This document shows positions 11,266 to 21,575 of a DNA stretch of 64,000 nt, one piece after another. Source of the stretch: Fonsecaea monophora. Lineage: Eukaryota; Ascomycota; Eurotiomycetes; Chaetothyriales; Herpotrichiellaceae. Both the position numbers and the translations under genes were made by a program. The notes under the pieces were generated by a model. That model searched no databases. It was not told the origin of the DNA and saw only the letters and a program-made list of their open reading frames with translations. The stretch is from the NCBI RefSeq assembly GCF_001642475.1, contig NW_019174031.1, positions 51,801 through 115,800 on the forward strand, read 5' to 3'. Each line of letters opens with the position of its first letter. Position 1 is the first letter of the stretch.

Positions 11266-11640
11266 TCACGACGAAAGAACGTCCAGCGCATCTGTGATCT
11301 CTTGCATCTCTGTCTGAGCCTTGAGATACTCGTCCTCCGGCTTTGCTCGTTCTTCTTCTTCTGCCTCGATCTCTGCAAGACTTTCCTCGCATGGCGCGAG
11401 AAGGGCTTCGAAATCGGCAACATTCTGAGTAGCCTGGGCCTCAAACTCTTCAAATTCTTGATCTCGAGACTCGAAAAAGGAGAGCAGCTTCTTGACCCGT
11501 TCAATCTTTCTTTTCGCATCACGAAGGTTGTCATCAACAAACCCAGAGTTCAAGATACTTAACGCATTTCGCCGGAGACCGTCGATGCACGCGTTACTGG
11601 TCCTGTTTGCCGAGGATCCAGTACTGCCACCCGCCCATAC
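11266..11640 (-). CDS. Coiled-coil reading frame, possibly the 3' exon of the broken gene upstream
   Basis: The open frame between a stop near 11640 and TAG at 11266 codes about 120 residues. The first part is GLRRNALSILNSGFVDDNLRD; a heptad-rich acidic helix follows, with KRKIERVKKLLSFFESRDQ and AEIEAEEEERAKPEDEYLK. No ATG lies near the frame start (first ATG-type start only at 11553). It is probably an internal or last exon joined by splicing to the minus-strand frame at 11646-12665. I do not recognise a family. It could equally be a remnant. Confidence 0.4.
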   Translation of the reverse strand, partial: VWAGGSTGSSANRTSNACIDGLRRNALSILNSGFVDDNLRDAKRKIERVKKLLSFFESRDQEFEEFEAQATQNVADFEALLAPCEESLAEIEAEEEERAKPEDEYLKAQTEMQEITDALDVLSS

Positions 11641-11645
11641 TTAGC

Positions 11646-12835
11646 TCAGGCCGGGGTCTCAGGGATAGGCGAGAGTAGCACGGAGGCAACGATCTCGTCT
11701 AGTCCAATATCTTCGACCTTCGTGGCCTTGAAGACTCTGTACGTGGAATGTTGAACATTGAAGAGGTTGCCGAAATGATACCTCACAGTGGCTGTGAAGA
11801 GCCTGTATATTGGACTCTCGGATCCACGGTGGCCCTAATGGCCGGTAGGGCGCAGCTGCGTGTTCGCCGGTAGACCAACATAAGCACAACACCTCATAAG
11901 AGGAACATCCAGCAGGTGTCCTTCATTTCTGCCCTTGATGCTTCCATGGTGCCTTAATATTGCCGTTTCGATGGTGTCTAGCCAGTATACGTGCCTTCTA
12001 AGGTCTTTATGGAGGTGGTCACCACCATACCTTCTCTCGCCTCGGTGGTGTCTGATCTTGAGCGCCACGTGTTGAGTTTGCTAGTCCAAATTCATAGCCA
12101 GCTTACATGACCCCAGCTGATCCGTAGACACGTAGAGTCGCATGCTGTCAAGGACCTTCCTGAGTTGGTTCAAGGACAAACCGCGACCGACATAAGGCGC
12201 AATTTGTGATGGCATCTGAGACGAGTCTGCCGGAGAGTCGATAGCCACAAACACGGCATAGCCACCCTGCGTATATCTGCATCGGAGGTGCGAGCCTTTC
12301 GCAGCCTGAAATTCCGGGTCTCGCAGCTTGTGTGGGATATCCCCTCGGATGAAAGCTGTGGTAGCGCTCGGAGAAAGTGATGCAAGGTAAAACAACATCC
12401 TGGAGAACGAGCCGGTCTCGTAACCACGAGTGATCTTCTTCAAGCTCTGGTGGCCGCCGTCGATCTCGTCATCGTCGCCATCATCATCGGCGTCGCTGGT
12501 CGAACGCCTCTTGCGCTTGTTACCCACATTGGCATTGCTTTCTTCTTTCAGCCAGATTGTGTAGATGCAATGTGCGAGACCAACGAACCCAAACAGTTCA
12601 AAGTGGCCCAAAATATACTTCTGTCGATCGGTGAAGAGAGTATCATCTTTGATCCCATCTCGCTCCTAAGTATCAGAGGAGGTGGAAATGCTCACTGCAC
12701 TTCGTCCGCGACCCGCCGGCTTACATTGGGAGAGATGAAAACTGCTTGCACATTTATCCATCCTGTCTCTGGCTTGGGAGACTCACTGGCCTCGAAGGCT
12801 TTGTCTCCTGAGCTTAAGTTGTACCCTCCCTGTTG
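11646..12835 (-). pseudogene. Uncharacterised fungal gene with two in-frame TAG stops
   Basis: One minus-strand frame from a TTAG acceptor at 12665 down to TGA at 11646 stays open and protein-like for about 340 codons, except for TAG codons at 12081-12083 and near 11837. Both flanks of each stop look coding: DKDLRRH-type charged stretches, PLMRCCAYVGLP before the second stop, then ESPIYRLFTATVRYHFGN. A plausible upstream exon (12835-12740, ending at a GTAAGC donor) contains PKPETGWINVQAVFISPN. There is also an NLS-like NKRKRRS and a run of Asp. I know no family for it. The stops fit TGG or CAG changed to TAG, as RIP would do, but stop read-through or assembly error cannot be excluded. Confidence 0.5.
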
Positions 12836-13239
12836 CAATTATCGATACAGTGTCATTCAAACCCTTCCACCCCAAGGCAATTTCTTCCCTTAGAATGTAT
12901 ACTTTACCGACACCTTAGAACACCAATGGTTAAGCCTAAGGATCCCTTGTGACTCGAGCATAACTCCATGATCGACGCTGGCAGATCCTTACACTCCGAG
13001 TACTCACTGAATCCATCCAATCGCATCTGACGAGGCTGTATCCCTGCCAAGCCCGAACCTAAAAACGAAGTGCAAAGCCCGACCAATGCAACTTACAAGC
13101 ACAGTGCTCGTCCCCAGCTTCGCCACGGCAGCTTCATTCGGAGCACCCGAGAAGAAAAAAGTGCGTCGGCTTCACTCGCCGACTAGCTATCGAGCTGTAA
13201 GAAGTCCTCCGATGTCTCATCTTGGCGACCATCAATTCA
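12836..13239. other. Intergenic, 3' side of aminotransferase gene
   Basis: About 400 bp without a convincing frame. It may hold a first exon of the broken gene ending at 11646, but I cannot place a start codon. Confidence 0.35.
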
Positions 13240-14457
13240 CTACAAGCTTGCTCTAGTCAGACCCACGGGCTCGCGGTCTTCTCCAGGAAGGACATGGCCA
13301 CTCCTAGTGGCGTAATACTCCGCGACTGCTTCTTTCAGGGCCTTTAAACCACAGTCAATATGTCTCTCAGGCTCGCCCACGACGCTGTATCCCATATGCC
13401 CGACTCTTACATATTGATGACCAACCTCCTTATGCATACCGCCGACGATCGTGAAGCCCTTCTCAGTAACGCGTGACAAGAGTTCCTTCGACGACAGACC
13501 ATCAGGAAGCCAGAATGCCGTCAAACCATTGGCTTGGTACTCTGACTCTGTTGTCAACTGCGTCAAGCCCAATGCCTTCACCACAGCTTTCACTTGGGCG
13601 CTTTTCCGCCGGTGTTGTTCAAATCGCTCTTCTAGTGGGCGTGACAAAATGGACGTCAGGGAGGCATGAAGAGCATGGACAATTTGAGTAGGGGGGGTTG
13701 CAAAATAGCTCGACTGCTTTTTCTCGTAGTTCTGCATGATCGGTAGCCAGCGTGCCAGGCTGGCATACCAGGTGTTTGCTGGTGCCTTCCTTGCCTTGGC
13801 AGTCTCCAAAGCGCGAGAAGAGACCATGATAATGCTGAGTCCTGGAGGACAGCCGATAGCTTTCTGGGACCCGGTAACAACGATGTCGATATCCCAGGCG
13901 TCAAACTGGATCTCCTCGCACGCAACACTGGCGACTCCATCAACGACCAAGAGTGTTTCGGGCGACACTCGTTTCAGCAGCGCCGATAGCGGCTTCAAAG
14001 GTGTCAACACAGCCGTCGAGGTATCGACGTGGGTCACCACCAAGGCTTTGTATCGAAGCCTTTTCAATTCTTTCTCGACTTCATGTATGTCGGGAGCAGC
14101 TCCGATAGGGACCGTGATCCTCTTCGTGCGGGCTCCGTAGGTGGCCAGACACATCTCGAACGCATCGGAGAAGTATCCCGTACAGAGACAGAGGACTGGC
14201 TCTCCGGGTTCGATGAAGTTGGTTGCCACAAAGTCCCAACCCAGGGTTCCGCTGCCTCCAATGACAAAGGGCTGGGCATTGGGGTCTTGACTCTGGAAGA
14301 GTCTGCGGAGCATGGTCAGCACATCGCCGAAAGTGTTGCAGAATGGTTGGGCAAAATGTGATTCTGCAAACGATGACATGGCCCTGAGGACCTCTGGGTC
14401 GACTTCAGTCGGGCCTGGGGCGAGGAGAATGGGACTTGTTCGAATCTGCGAGTCCAT
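13240..14457 (-). CDS. Class V aminotransferase, alanine-glyoxylate/serine-pyruvate type
   Basis: Single exon of 405 residues from ATG 14457 (MDSQIRTSPILLAPGPTEVDPEV); an upstream in-frame region to 14559 is less likely to be translated. Family marks are the opening LLAPGPTEV, QPFVIGGSGTLGWDF, LVVTHVDTSTAVLTPL, LLVVDGVASVACEE, and the PLP lysine in VVTGSQKAIGCPPGLS. The C-terminal YVRVGHMG is also typical. Members transfer the amino group of Ala or Ser to glyoxylate or another 2-oxoacid and are usually peroxisomal or mitochondrial. The protein ends ASL, which is not a strong PTS1. With the hydroxyacid dehydrogenase and M81 hydrolase next door it may handle 2-oxo or 2-hydroxy acids; that is inference. 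Confidence 0.9.
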   Translation of the reverse strand: MDSQIRTSPILLAPGPTEVDPEVLRAMSSFAESHFAQPFCNTFGDVLTMLRRLFQSQDPNAQPFVIGGSGTLGWDFVATNFIEPGEPVLCLCTGYFSDAFEMCLATYGARTKRITVPIGAAPDIHEVEKELKRLRYKALVVTHVDTSTAVLTPLKPLSALLKRVSPETLLVVDGVASVACEEIQFDAWDIDIVVTGSQKAIGCPPGLSIIMVSSRALETAKARKAPANTWYASLARWLPIMQNYEKKQSSYFATPPTQIVHALHASLTSILSRPLEERFEQHRRKSAQVKAVVKALGLTQLTTESEYQANGLTAFWLPDGLSSKELLSRVTEKGFTIVGGMHKEVGHQYVRVGHMGYSVVGEPERHIDCGLKALKEAVAEYYATRSGHVLPGEDREPVGLTRASL

Positions 14458-16027
14458 TTTGTTTGTGTTTAAAGATGCAAGTAGGAATAAAATGTGTGGT
14501 TCTAGAGAAAAGGGGAGGTATTCGAGTGGTATATTGTTACACCACCTGCGACGGAGCAATCCTGTACAAGTAAGTATGAGAAGATTAACTGTAAAGATCT
14601 GATTAGACCTTTGCGGCTCTCAATCTGGTTACTGCTCTGATTTTCTCCCTGCATGTGGGGTCGACTGGCCTTCTGGCAACCATCCCGTTCGGAGTTCTCA
14701 GGGATGTTTGTCTTGGGGGTAAATGTTCTACCGTGCATATCAAGCAACATTCCAATGTGTAGAGCTTACGACAACTCCTTTTTTCTGCAGAGAGGTGCCA
14801 CGGTCTCGAGCTGGCGTCGGATGAAGTCGGGGAAACCAGGAGAAGCGAGCATGCTTTGGGACAATGTTGTCCTCTCCCGTGACCACAAGTCGTATCACAA
14901 GGCGTCGTGATATGTCCGGTCGGGGAATTACTGTGATGAGTCAACCAAATGATGGGCAGTGAGCTTGGAAATAGTATCGAGGCCATCCTGCACCGTCCTG
15001 GCCACCGCCGAGGATGGTAGCCCCGGGAGATTGAAGGACGAGGTCGAATTTGATTCAGTCTGCAGCCAACTAGTGGATGCGTATGCACAGTACTCCGTAT
15101 CTTTTGTGACTAACACCCCGTATCTTGTTTAAAATAAGGCGTTTTCCCCGCAATCTCGCTCCGACGACTATTCTTCATCGGGCAGTTCCAGGTATGGCTG
15201 GGCGAAACAGATATCGCCATGCATCCGGGGAATTCTCGCCGCGTTGGAGATGTGGCGATATACAACAGGAGCATGTGGGTTATTTTAACGACGTTGGAGA
15301 GTTTGTCGACATCGCGAACTGTACTGACTTGATACATTCCGCCTCTCACTCAGCAGAGTTTGTCTTCACAGTCCGCTGGATACGGATGGAGTGAAACAGG
15401 CATTCTTTCCGAAGCATGAACCATATGCAGCGTCGAAGCCTAAGTGATCTGTTCCGGTACCTTGTGCGATACTCAAGTAGGCCCCATCCCACGGCAGCCA
15501 CCAATGCTGAATGTCGCATCTCCAGCCATTGGGTGGTCTCCACTCTGCCCTAGACGTTGCTCGAATATGTGGTCAATTGAAAGGAACTTCGTGCTAATGA
15601 TGTCCATGGAAGGCACCCCGGTATGCTACAGCCACAAACAGAACTGTTGAGCACAACAGAGCGTGCACTATTCTGGACAAGTTAAGAACCTGCTTGGCAT
15701 CTCGACTTTGGTTGCCTAATCCTGTCGGCAGAACATTGAGAGCGCGTCAAAGGTGAGAGCAATGGGAGAATTCGGGAAACAAATTGATGACTGGGCAGGG
15801 ATCAGGCGCTACTGGGAGAAATAATGGCCTAGACAAGCATTACAGAGCAACCAGGCAGATGTTACTGAGGACAGATAACGGCATTGTCTATCCACTTGAG
15901 AAGTCCAATGCGCAGAGATCCGGAGGGACATGGTCAGCACACCATCAACGTGTTTAGTTCTGCCTGGATCACAACCTATTTTGTCCACCAGGCTCCACTT
16001 GCCTTTCCCCTTCCTGTCATGTCTGTC
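14458..16027. other. 1.6-kb intergenic region
   Basis: Several short frames occur on both strands (the longest, minus 15088-14603, is 161 codons) but none shows a recognisable domain or consistent fungal splice pattern. Nothing further supported. Confidence 0.4.
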
Positions 16028-17023
16028 CTACAGCGAGGCCTTGAGTGTCGAGCTATTCTTCGGGGAAGTGCTATACATTCCACCCGCAGTCACGTCATGC
16101 TTGAGCGGTTGTCCAGCCAGGAAGCGTCGCAGGTTCTCGGCGATGAGCAGTTCCGAGTATCGTGGTCTTCCTCCAGCGGCATGGGGCGAGATGATTAGAT
16201 TCGGTGCTTTCCATAGCGGGGAAGACTCAGGTAGTGGTTCTTTATGGAAGACATCCAGAGCTGCGCCGCCGATTATTCCCTTTTTAAGGGCGTGAGCCAA
16301 TGCATCCTCATCCACACAGACACCTCTCCCGACGTTGATCACCCAGGCATGTTGGGGCAGCTTTGCCAGCCGCTCCGCGCTGAGAGAATGCCATGTCGCT
16401 CGGGAACCTGGGAGAATCATGATGAGACAATCAGTCTGTGGGAGGAGGCTAGGCAATGCTGCATTGGTCTGCACTTGGATCCCGTCAATGATTTCTTCGT
16501 ACAGTCCGACTCCTCGGATGTTGGCGCCCAAAGCGGTCAGATGTGGTGCAAGCGTGCGTCCAATATTTCCCATCCCCCAGATGGTAATGTTGGCACCTTT
16601 CAAGGAGGTGAACGATCCCTGGGGTCGGTCGGGTAGGAATCCGCCCAAATGTCCTGGCCACTTGCCTTGGTTCTGGAAATCCCGCATCTCGTAAAGACGC
16701 CGAGCAGCGCTGAGCACCAGAGCTAGAGCGTGCTCAGCAACAGTCTCGTTGTGCAGATTAGTGCCGGCCGTTATGATAACATTGGATGGGAAACCAGCAG
16801 CGAGCTCGTCGTTGGGGCCTGCAAAGAGGGACTGAATCCAGCGAAGTTTACTCATTCGTTTGGCAGCATCGCGCAGGTTGGTATTGGCCCATGTCACAAG
16901 AATCTCTGCGTCGACAAGTTCCTCGGGGATTAGCTTGTGAACATCGTAGGGGTGTAATGTGACGCCGAAGCCTTCGAGACTGGCTACGTCGAGCTTCAAA
17001 GAGGTAGGGTAAAGAAGCTTCAT
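16028..17023 (-). CDS. D-isomer-specific 2-hydroxyacid dehydrogenase
   Basis: Single exon, 331 residues from ATG 17023 (MKLLYPTSLKLDV). The Rossmann motif ITIWGMGNIGRTLAPHL lies near residue 150. The catalytic set is visible: Arg in NVGRGVCVDEDAL, Glu in FHKEPLPES, and His in ISPHAAGG. Substrate-domain features include the SLFAGPNDEL loop. Enzymes of this family reduce 2-oxoacids such as glyoxylate, hydroxypyruvate or phenylpyruvate with NAD(P)H; the precise substrate cannot be read. The gene is cotranscribed in direction with, though about 500 bp from, the M81 hydrolase and the aminotransferase. Confidence 0.9.
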   Translation of the reverse strand: MKLLYPTSLKLDVASLEGFGVTLHPYDVHKLIPEELVDAEILVTWANTNLRDAAKRMSKLRWIQSLFAGPNDELAAGFPSNVIITAGTNLHNETVAEHALALVLSAARRLYEMRDFQNQGKWPGHLGGFLPDRPQGSFTSLKGANITIWGMGNIGRTLAPHLTALGANIRGVGLYEEIIDGIQVQTNAALPSLLPQTDCLIMILPGSRATWHSLSAERLAKLPQHAWVINVGRGVCVDEDALAHALKKGIIGGAALDVFHKEPLPESSPLWKAPNLIISPHAAGGRPRYSELLIAENLRRFLAGQPLKHDVTAGGMYSTSPKNSSTLKASL

Positions 17024-17537
17024 GGTTAGATAGCTAGAATTGTCAATTTTCAGCAAATGAGAGCGTTGTTTACCAGTGTAAGCTCGGTTTGGAGATGCCC
17101 ATGTATATACTCAAGGATGAATGCTGTTCAGCTCCTGAACTGCTTTGCTTTCCGCTTGACCGTCGTATGCAGCCTAGTAACTCAACACCCCGGAAGTCAG
17201 CGGGGGAAACCGGGAATCCTCATGCAACACCCCTGCAGAGTTCGATGCAGGGGAGCAGTGGACCAGAAATACACAGAGAGACAATGATCGGTGGGTGACG
17301 GTTAATCCTTTTGACGCTGGAGACCTTGTACGTTGACTAGCCGTCAGTGTGTCAGGCAGACAAGATTGGAGAGCTAGAGCTCCTTCAGAAAGAAGAACAC
17401 GATGCGAAGTACGCAACTGGAAACCATCGTGTTATCGAGGATGTTTTGCAAGACCTTGCCGCAGTTTATGAGTCCTCACGCCCAACACAGCATCATATCA
17501 TGTAGCAGGCGAGGGTAAGGTAGATGAAGATCCGGCC
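17024..17537. other. Intergenic, upstream of 2-hydroxyacid dehydrogenase
   Basis: 514 bp. It contains a CCCCGGA heptamer near 17188-17194, also seen upstream of the tannase and CPR genes. No gene. Confidence 0.4.
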
Positions 17538-19112
17538 CTATGTACACGATTTGACCTGTGACGCTGTGCTTCCTTCATCTTGTCCGCTAAGAGGATCGTG
17601 AGATGGTGGAATGATGCGGGCTGAGAGGAAAGGAGCTTTGTCAAACTTGTCGAAAGGATACATGGGTCTATTGATACGGGAATGTCCAAGTCGTTTCAGA
17701 TCCTGATCAACACCACCAGGCGAAAGGGCCAATCTCCAGTCGGCCGCCATGTCGTGCAATTCAGGTTCCAAATACCCGATCTTGACAATGACGACATCTG
17801 CTTCTCGAGGCTTGAGGTTGAGATCCGTAAAGTCATGCTCGTGATGGTAAGGCTTGCGGAGTTCGGTGAGGATAGCGAAGACGCTGCCCACTCGTAGCAC
17901 AACCTCGATACGAGCATCTCTGTCGCCGCGTTTGATGGCATGTACTTGGCCTGTCATGGTGATCGGGCCCGAATGGATATGGTCGACCTCAGCGCCGGCG
18001 GTCACTGTGACAGTTGACCCTATGCCTGCATCGACACACGCATTGACTGCTTTGGAGCCCGGGACACTGGCATAGATGACTGTTGGGCCAGAATATTGTT
18101 TAAACTCTGGACGAGCCAGCAGGTGCATCAAGCCCCAGGTCATGTCGCCGCTTCCACCGGCAGTTGGGTTGTCTCCCGAATCGCTGACGAAGAAAGGATG
18201 CTTCTTGGATGCTACAGCCTCGTCGATGCATTCGTCAAAGGAACCTGTTGGCCCGACAAAGTCAAAGTCCTCGTGCGCATCCCAAAACACCCGTGCAAGT
18301 TGTTCTGATCCAAGCTTGATCGCGTCTTCATCCCAGCCCGTCACCACGACAACTGCTTGGTTTCGCGGTTCGTCAGCCCATGGATAGCCGACCCAGACTG
18401 CTGCATCAACAACCCCCGTGTTGGACTCGACGGCAGGAACTGTACCATAGATGTGCTTTGCGGGCTCGATACGAGTGGAAGTCTGCTCTCCTGGAAGAAG
18501 GACTGGAATTGGGATCCATGCTTTGAGTGGTCGCACAGGACTGCCATCTGCCCTTCTGCCTGCGGGAGCGTTTGTGAGTAGCTCGACCAGGTTGCGGCAC
18601 GCTCTTTCCTTGGTCTCACGCACGTCGATGTGTGGTGCTGTGCGGTAACAGCTGATGAGATCTGCCTCGTGCACGAGTTCGCGGCTCACATTGCCATGCA
18701 AGTCCATCGACGCTGACACAACCACCGTAGGACCAAGAAGTCGTCGGATGCGCCGAAGGAGCTCTGCTTCAGAGTCATCAAGGCCCTCGACGCACATGGC
18801 GCCGTGGATATCGTACCAGAGTCCATGGATGATTGTCGACGACACAATCACCTTCAGACGCTCTATAATCTCGTCGGCCAATTCCTCAAAAGAGGCGCGC
18901 GTTACAATCCCTCCTGGTAGCGCATGACCGATCAAAGCTCCGTGGAAGTCCGCGATATTTCCAAGGCCGCTTTCACTCTGGAGAAAGGGATATTTCTCAA
19001 TGATTTCGGGGCCGCGTTTGGCATGGAAAGCAGGCGTCAAAGTCCTGGAGGGCGTGAATATCGAAGTTTCGCACGCAAGGCCGGCGATAGCAATGGCTGG
19101 CCTCTTAGCCAT
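17538..19112 (-). CDS. M81/MlrC family metal-dependent hydrolase
   Basis: Single exon, 524 residues. The N-terminal domain begins AIAGLACETSIFTPSRT, the conserved start of microcystinase C (MlrC/DUF1485) proteins. SASMDLHGNVS and YRTAPHIDVRET follow, with acidic and His residues expected to bind zinc. The C-terminal domain has the hallmark VSDSGDNPTAGGSGD and later VKIGYLEPEL. Known members open cyclic or linear peptides (microcystin breakdown); many fungal homologues have no known substrate and sit in catabolic loci. Cytosolic by sequence, with no signal peptide. It faces the MFS transporter across a 489-bp divergent promoter, so shared regulation is plausible. Confidence 0.88.
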   Translation of the reverse strand: MAKRPAIAIAGLACETSIFTPSRTLTPAFHAKRGPEIIEKYPFLQSESGLGNIADFHGALIGHALPGGIVTRASFEELADEIIERLKVIVSSTIIHGLWYDIHGAMCVEGLDDSEAELLRRIRRLLGPTVVVSASMDLHGNVSRELVHEADLISCYRTAPHIDVRETKERACRNLVELLTNAPAGRRADGSPVRPLKAWIPIPVLLPGEQTSTRIEPAKHIYGTVPAVESNTGVVDAAVWVGYPWADEPRNQAVVVVTGWDEDAIKLGSEQLARVFWDAHEDFDFVGPTGSFDECIDEAVASKKHPFFVSDSGDNPTAGGSGDMTWGLMHLLARPEFKQYSGPTVIYASVPGSKAVNACVDAGIGSTVTVTAGAEVDHIHSGPITMTGQVHAIKRGDRDARIEVVLRVGSVFAILTELRKPYHHEHDFTDLNLKPREADVVIVKIGYLEPELHDMAADWRLALSPGGVDQDLKRLGHSRINRPMYPFDKFDKAPFLSARIIPPSHDPLSGQDEGSTASQVKSCT

Positions 19113-19601
19113 CGTGGCAGTTTGGTGCAGTTCTGCCTATCTCAACCAGCACGGGCGAGGGGTTATCCTCCTTCCTTTTAAAGGTGTCATCTTTGGCTCG
19201 TAAGGATTTAGGCTAAGCTCACGCCAGTAGAAGCTTGGAGTCTGGGCCGAGCCGAATATGGTTTATCACCTGGAGATCTCTTAGTGACGAACTTCACGCC
19301 CAACCCTTGATGCCGGTCATCTGTCTATACACATACAAAAAATATCTCAGTCCTTCGCTTCTGTCGCTGTTCTCCGCTCGTCAAAGCTCATGGTAGGCGA
19401 TATGAAGATCGTTATCAGTTTGGGTTTCATCCAGAGAGGTACGAGATGCGACCTTATGGAGGGGCCGGCTGTTCGCCTCTCGGTACTTTATCAGCTGAAG
19501 CGTTTCCGCAACATGTTGTGTGTAGTGACACTCCCTTTGACTCTTCTCTGTATCGGATCACAGTTGGCCCTTGCCGTTGAACACAGAGAAGTCACGACAA
19601 G
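19113..19601. promoter_or_regulatory. Divergent promoter: M81 hydrolase / MFS transporter 1
   Basis: 489 bp between opposed start codons. No individual binding site could be assigned. Confidence 0.4.
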
Positions 19602-21453
19602 ATGTTGCAAAAGACTGCCACTGGTACCTGGCTCCCGGCATGGGTACCGGAGTCGACGGTGACCCTCTCCATATTCTTGGTATTCTGCTCCATGGTACAG
19701 TCGGCGGTAGGTAGTGTCTGCCTCTATATTCCTCGATCGCTCTAATGAGGACCAGACTGGTGGATATGACGGATCCATGCTCAATGGCCTCAACATCTTA
19801 CCATCATACACGGATTACTTCAATCTCAATGCTGCAACCACTGGCCTCAACACTGCTTCAGTGTTCATTGGCGGTTTCTTTGGCCCCATTGTCTCTGGAA
19901 TCATTGCCGATCGTCTAGGTAGACGTCCAGCAGTACTCTGGGGTTCCATTTTGACCCTAGTTGGAGTCCTTCTTCAGACCGCTGCTCAGAACATTGCAAT
20001 GTTCGTTGTTGCTCGCATTGTTCTAGGTTTTGGCTCAGCCGTTTCTGGTATCGCAGGCAGCGTCTACTTGGCAGAGACGTACCCGAGCAAATATCGTGCA
20101 TGGGGAGTTGGGCTGCTGAATGACTTCTACTAGTAAGACTGCCCTTTCACGGAGGAATGATTTTCACTGACTGCTTTGCATTGTCGGCGCCTTGATTGCG
20201 GCCGGAATCACACTGGGCACGGGTCAGTGGCAGTCAACATGGGCTTGGAGGGCACCTTCATTGTTCCAGGGGATCTTCTCGCTTTTGTGCATTATCATAT
20301 TGCCATTCATGTAGGCACCGAAGTCTCCGTCCTTGGACATACGACCTGGAAGCTGACCTGGTAGCCCTGAATCTCCACGATGGCTGATACACCAAGGCTT
20401 CTATGATGAGGGACGCATCGCTGTCGCCCAGACAAATGCCAACGGAGACCTGAGTGACCCTGTTGTGCTCGCAGTATACAAGGAGATTGTCGACACCCTG
20501 AATTGGGAAAAGGAGAACCTCATGACCTTCAAAGAAACCATCAAGAACCCAACTTCGAGAAAACGCCTACTGATAGGTATGTCACCGGGACCTTTCTCCT
20601 GTATTGCTGGCAATATCATCGCCTCGTACTACCTGGGTCCCGAGCTGGATACCGCAGGTATCACGAACTCGAACGACCAACTCAAGGCGGTGAGTCCATC
20701 TGTACGAGCAGTGCAGGCCGCAACTGACTCCCGCAGAACGTCGTGCTCAACGTCTGGTGCCTGGCATGTGCTCTTGGAGGAACACAACTCGCCGCGCGCT
20801 GGGGTCGCAAACCTACTGCGATACTTTCTCAGTGTCTGCTCATTGTGTGCCTGTTCATCATTGGGGGCCTCTCGAAAATGTACGCTGACAACCCCGACGG
20901 AGCGTCCAAAAGTCTCGTCTATGGAGATGTGGCAGTCATGTTCTTGTTCCAAGGATTCTACTCGATTGCATGGACACCTTTGCTCTACCTGTACCCGCCA
21001 GAGATCATGAACTACGCGATTCGGGCAAATGGACTTGCCTTTTCGTCCTTTATGCTGAATGCTCTAGCGTAAGCTCACTATCTGCGCAGTCCACTCGCTG
21101 CCCAATTGCTAACCTCGCCAGGGTCCTCCTTGTGTTCGTCATGCCCATCGGCTTGACCAACATTGGGTGGAAAATGTACATAATCAATGGCTCGTGGGAT
21201 ATTATAGTTGTGGTCTTGATCGTGAGTCGAACACCCCTCTGTTTTTTCCTGGGTTCTTGAACTGACCTTCCAGGTGGTCTTTTGGGTCGAGACGAAAGGC
21301 CGAACGTTGGAGGAGATCGATGCTCTCTTTGAGGGACACAAGCACTCCGATGTGCCGGATGTCGAGCTGGTTCGTACAGGCAAAGCATATGTCGACGTCG
21401 ACAAGATCCAACGCGAGATCGGAACTGTGGTGGAAACTACAAAATTAGATTGA
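19602..21453 (+). CDS. MFS sugar-porter transporter 1, with a defective splice acceptor
   Basis: Seven exons: 19602-19706, 19756-20132, 20182-20310, 20365-20689, 20737-21068, 21122-21221, 21274-21453; 515 residues if spliced so. Sugar-porter marks are GGYDGSMLNGLN in helix 1, the loop DRLGRRPAVLWG, LPFIPESPRWLIHQG after helix 6, and VFWVETKGRTLEEIDALFEG after helix 12. It most resembles lactose-permease-like fungal transporters; the substrate is unknown. All junctions are GT-AG except the second intron, whose 3' end reads ..GCAT at 20178-20181 where phase and homology require AG at 20180-20181. No other acceptor restores the frame, so this copy may be mis-spliced. Divergent from the M81 hydrolase. 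Confidence 0.82.
20133..20181 (+). other. Intron 2 of MFS transporter 1, GT...AT ends
   Basis: The donor GTAAGA is normal and a TTCACTGAC branch-like site is present, but the acceptor position reads AT instead of AG. A single G-to-T change explains it. Exon phases on both sides (2 then 1) agree only with this boundary. Confidence 0.6.
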
Positions 21454-21575
21454 AGTCATAAGTGAAAGGCAATAGATTCAGATCTTCAATACGATAGGGG
21501 CTGGGCTTTGAAGAGAAGAAGGGAGCCTTCTTCCTTTCCTCTAGGCCAGGAAAACTGTCGAATTTGATCCCTTCT

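Noticed and set aside
14603..15088. 161-codon minus frame in the intergenic region upstream of the aminotransferase
   Set aside because: Composition is like non-coding DNA (many Pro, Ser, Arg, Cys), with no motif and no partner exons.
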